Of a DNA stretch of 20,247 bases, positions 1 to 6,890 are shown in pieces (positions within the stretch are counted from its first letter, which is position 1; each line of letters opens with the position of its first letter). The stretch spans positions 1 through 20,247 of the forward strand of contig JBMNOI010000070.1 in assembly GCA_050942995.1 (NCBI GenBank). Reading direction: 5' to 3'. Made by a program: the position numbers and the translations under genes. Origin of the DNA: JBMNOI01 sp050942995 (lineage in GTDB: Bacteria; Chloroflexota; Anaerolineae; UBA1429). Under the pieces are notes generated by a model that searched no databases, was not told the origin of the DNA, and saw only the letters and a list, made by a program, of their open reading frames with translations.

Positions 1-603
1 GCCCGCGCGGTAGAGCGCGCCCAACTGACGGTGGACCGCCTGACGGCCCAGGTGGAGAACACGCAGATCACAAGCCCGATCACCGGCAAGGTGACCTCGG
101 TGGGGGCTTATGAGGGGAATACGGCGAACGCCTATCGCCCTGTGATCGTGGTGGCCGACGAGTCCGAGCTCGAGGTCACGGCCGAACCGCTGACGGCCCA
201 GCTAGAGCGCCTGTCCGAAGGGCTATCTGCGACGATCGTCCTCTCGGCTTTTCCCGGCCAGGAGCTCTCTGGCGTGATCGAGCAGCTTCCATATCCTTAC
301 GGAGGTGGAGGCGGAAGCACGGCGGTGGATACCCCGGATAAATACACCCGCATTAGCTTTGATCCCCGAGATCTGGCGATCCAGCCGGGCGATCTGGTAC
401 GGGTGGAGGTTGTTCTGGAACAGAAGGATGATACGCTCTGGCTACCCCCTGCGGCCATTCGCACCTTTGCCGGGCGCAAGTTTGTGGTGGTGCAGGAGGA
501 CGGCCGCGAGCGCCGTGTGGATGTGACCATCGGCATCGAGAGCAGCGACCGCGTAGAGATTCTCGACGGATTGGAAGAGGGTGATGTCGTCGTCGGACAA
601 TAG
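1..603 (+). CDS. ABC-transporter membrane-fusion (HlyD/MacA-type) adaptor, C-terminal part
   Basis: The reading frame is open from base 1, so the N-terminus lies outside the window; 200 residues are visible. The part seen starts in a coiled-coil-like stretch (AVERAQLTVDRLTAQVE). It continues into a lipoyl/barrel-sandwich half-motif (ITSPITGKVTSVGAYEG), a beta-barrel region and a final membrane-proximal-type domain ending LEEGDVVVGQ. This order is typical of periplasmic or extracytoplasmic adaptors that partner MacB-type ABC exporters. A Gly-rich loop (GGGGGS, about residue 100) interrupts the barrel. The permease gene begins 14 nt downstream and two ATPase genes follow, so it is the first visible gene of an export operon. 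The substrate cannot be told from sequence. Family assignment is good; the exact subfamily is not. Confidence 0.85.
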   Translation, partial: ARAVERAQLTVDRLTAQVENTQITSPITGKVTSVGAYEGNTANAYRPVIVVADESELEVTAEPLTAQLERLSEGLSATIVLSAFPGQELSGVIEQLPYPYGGGGGSTAVDTPDKYTRISFDPRDLAIQPGDLVRVEVVLEQKDDTLWLPPAAIRTFAGRKFVVVQEDGRERRVDVTIGIESSDRVEILDGLEEGDVVVGQ

Positions 604-617
604 CGGGAGCCGGAGCC

Positions 618-3494
618 ATGAATTTGATCTCCGTGATCCTGGTCGCATTGAAGCGGCTGTGGAACAACAAAGGCTTGACGCTGTGCTCCATCGTAGGGTT
701 GACCACCGCGGTGGCGTTGATCAGCTCGGTCCCTTTGTACACGGATGCGGCAAACTTTCAGGTGCTGAAGCAACGGTTGAGCCGGGCCGAGGGTGATGGT
801 GGACGCCCTCGGCCTGCTTTTGCCTTTATGTATCGCTACATCGGCGCGTGGCATGGCGCCATCGAGATGGACGACTATGCCCCGGTGAACGAGTATCTGA
901 CCCGATCAGTGCCCGGGCTGATCGGGCTCCCGCTGGAAACCTCCACGCGCCATGTCAAAACGGACAATTTCTCGCTCTTTCCCGCCGCCGATGCCTCCTA
1001 TATCGGCATTCGTCAGCCGCTGGGGTGGGTGAGCCTGGGCTTTATCCAGGATGTCGAGCAGCATATCCATGTGGTAGACGGCGAGTTTCCCACGCTGGAT
1101 ATGGAGAGCGATGTCATCTCGGTGTTGGTGAGCCAGGCGTTCTCTAACGAGACCGGCGTGCAGGTGGGCGAGGATTATGTGGTGTTTCGTCGCGACGATT
1201 CGGGCGACCAGGTGAGGCAGGTCCAGATCACCCTGCGGATCGGGGGGATATGGGAGCCGATCGATGCCTCCCATCCCTTCTGGTTCTATAATCCCGATAC
1301 GATGAACAGCGTGTTCCTGGTGCCGGAAGAGACGTTTCGCCTGCGCCTGGCGCCGCAGATGCGCGGCGAGATCTATGCCGCCATCTGGTATATGGTGTTT
1401 GACGGTGACCATGTGCGTACCGATGATGTGCCCGGGCTGTTGGGGCGCGTGCGCTATGCCAATACGCGTGTGAGCGCGCTGCTGCCCAACACCACGCTGG
1501 ACGTCTCTCCGGTGGATGCGCTGGAGAACTATCGCTGGACCACCTTTGTAATGACCATCGTGCTCTATGTGTTCGCCGCTCCGATCCTGGGCCTGGTGCT
1601 CTATTTTATTGGGATGATCTCAGGCATGGTGGTCGAGCGGCAAAGGGGTGAGATCGCCATCCTCAAGAGCCGGGGCGCCGGCGATCTGCAGATGGTGGGC
1701 ATCTATGCTCTGGAAGGGACCCTGATCGGCCTGATCGGGCTGGGGTTCGGTCTGCTGGCAGGGCGGTATCTGGCGGGTGTGATGGGTAACACTATCTCGT
1801 TCCTCACCTTTGGCGAGCGCCAGCCGCTGCACGTTCTGGTGACGCCGAGGGCGGTGCGATTTGCTCTGGTGGGGGTGGCCGTGGGGATGCTGGCCAGCCT
1901 GTGGCCGGCCATGCGCGCCGCGCGACTGACCATCGTCACCTACAAGCACGAAAGGGCGCGAGATATGGAGCGCCCGCTCTGGCAGCGCTATTTTCTGGAT
2001 CTGTTGCTGCTGATTCCGGCGGGTTATGGCTACTATGTGCTGAGCAATCGCGGAACGATCGCCATTCTGGGCGGAGGCAACGGCGACCCATTCCAGGATC
2101 CGCTGCTTTTTCTGGTGCCGTCTGTCACCATTCTGGCGATATCGTTGCTTTTTATCCGCTTCTTCCCGCTGCTGATGGAGTTTCTGGCCTGGGCCACCGG
2201 CCAGACGGTGCAGGCCGTGGCCGTAGTGCTGGCCCTGCGGCAACTGGCGCGCGTTTCGCGGCAGTATACCGGCGCCCTGTTGCTGTTGGTGCTGACCCTG
2301 AGCCTGGCCACCTTTACCGCCTCGATGGCGCGAACGCTGGACGAGAGCCTGATCCATCGCATGTACTATCGCACAGGCTCGGACTATATGCTGGTCGAGG
2401 CCGGCGAAAGCCCCGACGACCAGCCGGGGGTGACCGACGATGGTGACGGAGAGACGCCGACCGAGGCCGTCGAGATGGGGAGCTGGATCTTTGTGCCGGT
2501 GAGCGAGCACCTGCGTGTGCCCGGCATCACCGGCGCTACCCGCATCGGTTCGTATATGGCGTCGGCCAACATCGGCGGCAATGCGGCGCCGGGGCGCTTT
2601 TACGGAATCGATCGGATGGAATTCCCCCAGGTGGCTTTTTTTCGAAGTGATTTCTCATCCAGCTCTCTGGGGACGCTGATGAATCGGCTGGCGCTGGATA
2701 AATCGGCCCTGCTGGTTAACCCCGAGTTTATGCGCGAATACCAGATCCACTCCGGCGATCGGGTGGAGCTGACGATCTCGATGTACGGCGAGCGGCGGCG
2801 GATACCGTTCATCGTGGCCGACATGGTGCAGTATTTCCCCACATACTATCCTGACGACGAGACGGGGTATCTGTTTGTGGGCAATCTGGATTACGTATTC
2901 GAGCAGATGGGCGGCATATTCCCATACGATGTGTGGGTGACCACCGAGCCGGGTATCGACCCTGAGGAGATGCGCAACGCCCTGGCCGAATATGACATTC
3001 GGGTGCTCTCTATGCGAGGCAGCCGCGAATCCATCGCCGAAGAGCAGGATCGACCCGAGCGCACCGGCGTGTTCGGGCTTCTTTCGGTGGGGTTTGCCGC
3101 CGCGGCGGTGCTGACCCTGCTGGGCTTTTTGCTGCACGCCCTCATCTCTTTCCGGCGGCGCTTTATCGAATTCGGCGTGTTACGGGCGATCGGTCTGTCG
3201 GTGGGGCAGATGGTCGGCTTTTTGGGCATCGAGCAGTTGTTGCTCATTGTGACCGGCACCACAGCGGGCACGGGCCTGGGCATCTGGGTGAGCGATCGGT
3301 TCATCCCATTTCTGCAGGTGGGGGCAGAACGGTATGTCAACATCCCGCCCTTTGTCGTCCTCATCGCCTGGAACGATATATTTCGTATCTATGCCGTCTT
3401 TGGCATCATGCTCGTCGCCGCCATCGCCGGTATGATATGGTTCCTGATGCACCTCAAGATATTCGAAGCGGTCAAGCTTGGAGAGGCAGTGTGA
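618..3494 (+). CDS. ABC transporter permease with two FtsX domains
   Basis: This is a 958-residue integral membrane protein. The ATG at 618 follows a GGGAG Shine-Dalgarno at 605-609. One N-terminal membrane helix (about 20-40) is followed by a large extracytoplasmic domain (about 45-305) of MacB_PCD type. The first FtsX core has helices from about residue 309, followed by the cytoplasmic coupling segment ERQRGEIAILKSRGAG around 338-353. Central helices (about 455-590) and a second extracytoplasmic domain (about 590-810) come next. A second FtsX core starts near 816, with its coupling segment RRRFIEFGVLRAIGLS near 846-861, and the protein ends in a final helix. The duplicated layout resembles large MacB/LolC/E-like permeases that use ATP to drive extracytoplasmic work rather than classic channel transport. 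It lies between the adaptor and two ATPase genes; its stop is 1 nt before the next start, implying translational coupling. The cargo is unknown. Confidence 0.9.
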   Translation: MNLISVILVALKRLWNNKGLTLCSIVGLTTAVALISSVPLYTDAANFQVLKQRLSRAEGDGGRPRPAFAFMYRYIGAWHGAIEMDDYAPVNEYLTRSVPGLIGLPLETSTRHVKTDNFSLFPAADASYIGIRQPLGWVSLGFIQDVEQHIHVVDGEFPTLDMESDVISVLVSQAFSNETGVQVGEDYVVFRRDDSGDQVRQVQITLRIGGIWEPIDASHPFWFYNPDTMNSVFLVPEETFRLRLAPQMRGEIYAAIWYMVFDGDHVRTDDVPGLLGRVRYANTRVSALLPNTTLDVSPVDALENYRWTTFVMTIVLYVFAAPILGLVLYFIGMISGMVVERQRGEIAILKSRGAGDLQMVGIYALEGTLIGLIGLGFGLLAGRYLAGVMGNTISFLTFGERQPLHVLVTPRAVRFALVGVAVGMLASLWPAMRAARLTIVTYKHERARDMERPLWQRYFLDLLLLIPAGYGYYVLSNRGTIAILGGGNGDPFQDPLLFLVPSVTILAISLLFIRFFPLLMEFLAWATGQTVQAVAVVLALRQLARVSRQYTGALLLLVLTLSLATFTASMARTLDESLIHRMYYRTGSDYMLVEAGESPDDQPGVTDDGDGETPTEAVEMGSWIFVPVSEHLRVPGITGATRIGSYMASANIGGNAAPGRFYGIDRMEFPQVAFFRSDFSSSSLGTLMNRLALDKSALLVNPEFMREYQIHSGDRVELTISMYGERRRIPFIVADMVQYFPTYYPDDETGYLFVGNLDYVFEQMGGIFPYDVWVTTEPGIDPEEMRNALAEYDIRVLSMRGSRESIAEEQDRPERTGVFGLLSVGFAAAAVLTLLGFLLHALISFRRRFIEFGVLRAIGLSVGQMVGFLGIEQLLLIVTGTTAGTGLGIWVSDRFIPFLQVGAERYVNIPPFVVLIAWNDIFRIYAVFGIMLVAAIAGMIWFLMHLKIFEAVKLGEAV

Positions 3495-3495
3495 T

Positions 3496-4598
3496 ATGGC
3501 ATCCAATGGCCCCATGATTCTTTGTGACGGACTGGTCAAGATATACAAGGTGCAGGATCTCGAAGTGCTTGCGCTGCAGGGCCTCGACCTGGTGGTCGAG
3601 CGTGGCGAGTTCATGGCCATCGTCGGCCCCAGCGGCAGCGGCAAGTCGAGCCTGATGAACATTCTGGGGGGGCTGGATCGTCCTTCGGCGGGCAAGGCCA
3701 TCGTCGACGGACAGGATCTGCTCAAGCTCTCCAGCTTTGCTCTGACGCGTTACCGCCGGCAAAAGGTCGGTTTTCTCTGGCAGCAACCGTCGCGCAACCT
3801 GATCCCATACCTCTCGGTGGAGGAGAACATCGAGATGCCGATGATCATCTCGGGCATACCCTACAACGAGCGCAAGACATGGACGCGGGAGCTGCTGGAG
3901 GCGGTAGGGCTTTGGGAGCGTCGCGATCACGGCATGCAGCAGCTCTCCGGTGGTGAGCAGCAGCGTACCGCCATCGGCGTGGCGCTGGCCAACAAACCGG
4001 TCATATTGCTGGCCGACGAGCCCACGGGCGAGGTGGATACGGTCACGGCGCAAACCATCCTCGACACCCTGCGGCATCTGAATCGCGAATACAATCTGAC
4101 CATCTTGACGGTGACCCATGACCCACGCATAGCCGATCAGGTGGATCGCGTGGTGACCATTCGCGATGGCAAGACCAGCAGCGAGCGGGTTCGGCGGCTG
4201 CGGACCGCACAGGAAGTGGCCGATGCCATGCGGGCGCCCGTGGCCGGTGACGATACGGACGAGCCTGTCAACGGCGAGGCAGAGATCGAGGCGCCGGAGG
4301 AAGAATCTGCGGCCTATCATGAATATGTGGTGCTGGACTATGCCGGGCGGCTACAGATTCCGCGAGAGTATCTGGATGAACTGGGTATCGCCGATCGTGC
4401 CGAGGTCGAACTGACCGAGGAGGGGATTCTCATCAAGCCGGCCAGCGGCTTGACCGACACCAGCGCCCAGGCGGCGCGGCTCTCGGAAGTGGCCGAGAGC
4501 TGGGGGCCGCAACAGCGCTCGCGAGATTGGCGGCTGCGCTTGACGGATGCCAGCCGTGGATTGCGCGGGCTGCTGAAACGGGAAAAGGCCGACGAGTC

Positions 4599-4602
<4 letters not shown>
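3496..4602 (+). CDS. ABC transporter ATP-binding protein (LolD/MacB type) with C-terminal AbrB/SpoVT-like segment
   Basis: Starting at the ATG at 3496 (GGAGAG at 3480-3485, 10 nt spacing) the protein has 368 residues. A TTG further upstream is possible but lies inside the permease gene. Nucleotide-binding motifs are all present: Walker A GPSGSGKSS (44-52), Q-loop LWQQP (94-98), signature LSGGEQQR (150-157), Walker B VILLADEP (169-176) with catalytic Glu175, and the H-loop His208 in THD. LolD-type ATPases are usually about 225-250 residues. Here an acidic linker (about 245-272) leads to an extra segment, EYVVLDYAGRLQIPREYLDE and onward to about 316, whose pattern resembles the swapped-hairpin AbrB/MazE/SpoVT fold. 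A basic tail follows. It probably energises the adjacent permease. The role of the extra domain (dimerisation, DNA or partner binding) is unknown. Confidence 0.88.
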
Positions 4603-5324
<722 letters not shown>

Positions 5325-5337
5325 CCGCTTTTCAATG

Positions 5338-5368
5338 AGAGCCGCCATATCGGCGGCTCTTTCTTTGT
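5338..5368 (+). terminator. Intrinsic terminator of the ABC operon
   Basis: A 9-bp perfect stem AGAGCCGCC (5338-5346) pairs with GGCGGCTCT (5352-5360) around a 5-nt loop. It is followed by a T-rich stretch (TTTCTTTG). It lies 14 nt after the stop of the last ABC gene and before the selC promoter, so it insulates the tRNA from the operon. Confidence 0.88.
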
Positions 5369-5428
5369 GGCGGCGCAGGGCCCGGCAGTTTCGATCCTTC
5401 AGGGGAACAGCAGGCAACTCACGTGGAA

Positions 5429-5457
5429 TTGACGCCGCGGGGCAACGAGGGTATTCT
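5429..5457 (+). promoter_or_regulatory. Promoter of selC
   Basis: A -35 box TTGACG (5429-5434) and a -10 box TATTCT (5452-5457) are separated by exactly 17 nt. This is a near-consensus housekeeping-sigma promoter. The first tRNA nucleotide lies 6 nt after the -10 box, about where transcription would start, so the tRNA may be made with almost no 5' leader. Confidence 0.8.
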
Positions 5458-5462
5458 AGGGG

Positions 5463-5557
5463 GGGGGTGGCAGAGTCCTGGTGGGCTCCGCGGTCTTCAA
5501 AACCGTTGAGGGGTGCCGAGAGGCGGCCCTGGTGGGTTCGACTCCCATCCACTCCCG
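5463..5557 (+). tRNA. selC: tRNA-Sec (anticodon UCA)
   Basis: This is a 95-nt gene with the full bacterial selenocysteine-tRNA layout. The 8-bp acceptor stem is GGGGGTGG (5463-5470) with CCACTCCC (5549-5556), plus discriminator G5557. The 6-bp D stem GAGTCC/GGGCTC (5473-5478/5483-5488) has a TGGT tetraloop. The anticodon stem GCGGT/ACCGT surrounds loop CTTCAAA with anticodon TCA at 5497-5499. A long extra arm spans about 5507-5531. The T arm has loop TTCGACT and a closing G-U pair. The 8+5-bp acceptor/T stack, 6-bp D stem and long variable arm separate it from tRNA-Ser and from suppressor tRNAs. CCA is not encoded. It would be serylated, converted to Sec-tRNA by SelA, and delivered to UGA codons by SelB. 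selA, selB and selD are not in the window. Confidence 0.96.
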
Positions 5558-5593
5558 TGTCTTTTGGTAGGTTTTGTCTGTCTTTTCTGTATC

Positions 5594-5632
5594 CGCTCCG
5601 ACGCTCTTACGCAGAGCCGGAGCGTTTTGTTC
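5594..5632 (+). terminator. Intrinsic terminator downstream of selC
   Basis: The outer stem CGCTCCG (5594-5600) pairs with CGGAGCG (5618-5624). The inner stem GCTCT (5603-5607) pairs with AGAGC (5613-5617) around a 5-nt loop, with only a 2-nt bulge between the stems. TTTTGTTCT follows. It ends the short selC transcript 37 nt after the tRNA, making selC a single-gene unit. Confidence 0.88.
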
Positions 5633-5717
5633 TATTAGAGAGGCGCGTCGCAGCCGCCTCATCGCCCCCAATGGGGCGCGCTCCATTCTGATCCGCATCA
5701 CTTGCTCGAAAGGCACT

Positions 5718-6452
5718 ATGATTCGCACCATCGAAGAGCTTTCCTTGAACGCCCGGCCGGCGCTGCAGACGATGCTCTACGACGGCTGGGTATTGCGTTA
5801 CGCCTCCGGCTATACCCGCCGGGCCAACTCGGTGAACCCTCTGTATCCCTCGACTGAGGATCTGCAGCACAAGATCGACACTTGTGAGAGGCTCTATCGC
5901 GCCCGTGGGCTACGCACGGTGTTCAAACTCACCTGTGAAAGCCGGCCGCCCGAACTGGATGAAGCGCTGGCGGCGCGGGGCTATCGCTACGAGGCGCTCA
6001 CCGCCGTACAAACGCGGTCGCTGCAGGGATGGGATGACGTGTTTATAGAGGGTGTGACACTGGAAAAAGCGCCTTCACGGCGGTGGCTGGAGGCGTTCTG
6101 CCGTATGAGCGCTGTGGATGGGCGACACCACGAGACGCTGGCGCGTATGCTGGCCGGCATGGTGCCCGAGGCGCGGTATGCGACAATTCTAGAGGGGGAG
6201 CGGGTGGTGGCCTGTGGTCTGGCGGTGAACGAGTCCGGCTATGTGGGATTGTTCGATATCGTCACCGACGCAGAGTATCGGAGGCGGGGCTATGGGCGGC
6301 AACTGGTGTCGGCCCTGCTGACCTGGGGGCGGCGCAGTGGCGCGCACACGGCCTATCTGCAGGTGATGCCGGATAACATCCCGGCGCTGCGGCTATATGC
6401 CGGGCTGGGGTTTGCCGAGACCTATCGATATGGCTATCGCGTGGCGCCATAG
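5718..6452 (+). CDS. GNAT-family N-acetyltransferase
   Basis: A 244-residue protein starting at the ATG at 5718, preceded closely by GAAAGG (5708-5713). The frame stays open further upstream, but that part overlaps the selC terminator. The C-terminal half carries the GNAT acetyl-CoA fold. Strand beta-4 is YVGLFDIVTDAEY (175-187), followed by the pyrophosphate-binding loop RRRGYGRQL (188-196), where R/Q-x-x-G-x-G/A is the family hallmark. The C-terminal LYAGLGFAETYRY (226-238) is the usual motif-B end. The N-terminal half (about 1-110, with DGWVLRYASGYTRRANSVNP near 22-41) is typical of single-copy stand-alone GNATs with a degenerate first half. It probably transfers an acetyl group from acetyl-CoA to a small amine or protein N-terminus; the substrate cannot be told. 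It is monocistronic between the selC terminator and a convergent operon. Confidence 0.88.
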   Translation: MIRTIEELSLNARPALQTMLYDGWVLRYASGYTRRANSVNPLYPSTEDLQHKIDTCERLYRARGLRTVFKLTCESRPPELDEALAARGYRYEALTAVQTRSLQGWDDVFIEGVTLEKAPSRRWLEAFCRMSAVDGRHHETLARMLAGMVPEARYATILEGERVVACGLAVNESGYVGLFDIVTDAEYRRRGYGRQLVSALLTWGRRSGAHTAYLQVMPDNIPALRLYAGLGFAETYRYGYRVAP

Positions 6453-6473
6453 GATGCGCCGATGGGAAATCCT

Positions 6474-6501
6474 GTAGGGATACGGCATGCTGTGCCCCTA
6501 C
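6474..6501. repeat. REP-like palindrome between convergent genes
   Basis: A 28-nt near-perfect palindrome opens with GTAGGG and closes with CCCTAC around a central GCATGC. Folding it end to end gives one A/C mismatch and two G-U wobbles. It lies 21 nt after the acetyltransferase stop, between convergent genes, so it could protect or terminate transcripts from either side. Sequences of this shape are often dispersed intergenic repeats; only one copy was noticed here. Confidence 0.55.
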
Positions 6502-6522
6502 GCGGACGATTCGAGCCGCCCA

Positions 6523-6555
6523 CCCGCCTGCCACCGGATGGCCCGGATCGGCGGG
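6523..6555 (-). terminator. Possible hairpin terminator of the zinc finger operon
   Basis: A nested hairpin lies just downstream of the minus-strand stop at 6561. CCCGCC (6523-6528) pairs with GGCGGG (6550-6555), with an inner CCGG/CCGG pair. No T-tract follows, so it may only stabilise RNA or need Rho. Confidence 0.35.
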
Positions 6556-6560
6556 AGCGA

Positions 6561-6842
6561 CTATACCTCCACCGGCTCGACCCACACCATATCGGCGTAG
6601 CACCACATCCAATCCTCCCCCGGCTCGAACGACTGGATAATGGGGTGTTTTGTGGTGTGATAGTGCTTGCGGGCATGCCGGTTCTTGGAATTGTCGCAAC
6701 AACCCACGTGGCCGCAAGTGCGGCAGATGCGCAGATGCACCCAGGTATCGCCCATGGCCAGGCATTCCTCACAGCCCTGGGCGCTGGGCGTCACGTCGTG
6801 AATCATGTCGCGATGTGTGCATTCACCCTGATTTTCCGCCAT
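6561..6842 (-). CDS. UBP-type zinc finger domain protein
   Basis: A 93-residue protein that is essentially one zf-UBP (ZnF-UBP/BUZ) domain. Putative zinc ligands follow the family order: C8/H10, GCEEC (C24, C27), ICRTCGH (C40, C43, H45), GCC (C48), and later histidines (H56, H60, H62). The segment GDTWVHLRICRTCGHVGCCD is the recognisable core, and FEPGEDWMWCY is the conserved C-terminal strand. The start ATG at 6840-6842 has AGAGGG 7 nt upstream. In eukaryotes the domain reads the free C-terminal tail of ubiquitin; bacteria without ubiquitin must use it for something else, so its partner here is unknown. It lies 48 nt downstream of the receiver/FAD-reductase gene in the same direction and is probably co-transcribed, a pairing I recall from other bacteria. 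Confidence 0.88.
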   Translation of the reverse strand: MAENQGECTHRDMIHDVTPSAQGCEECLAMGDTWVHLRICRTCGHVGCCDNSKNRHARKHYHTTKHPIIQSFEPGEDWMWCYADMVWVEPVEV

Positions 6843-6890
6843 TGTTTGCCCTCTTTCTCCCGGCGACGGGTTGCATCAACCGCCCGCCCG

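Noticed and set aside
1620..2510. Minus-strand frame of 296 codons rich in Gln, His and Arg
   Set aside because: Composition is typical of the antisense of a hydrophobic permease gene.
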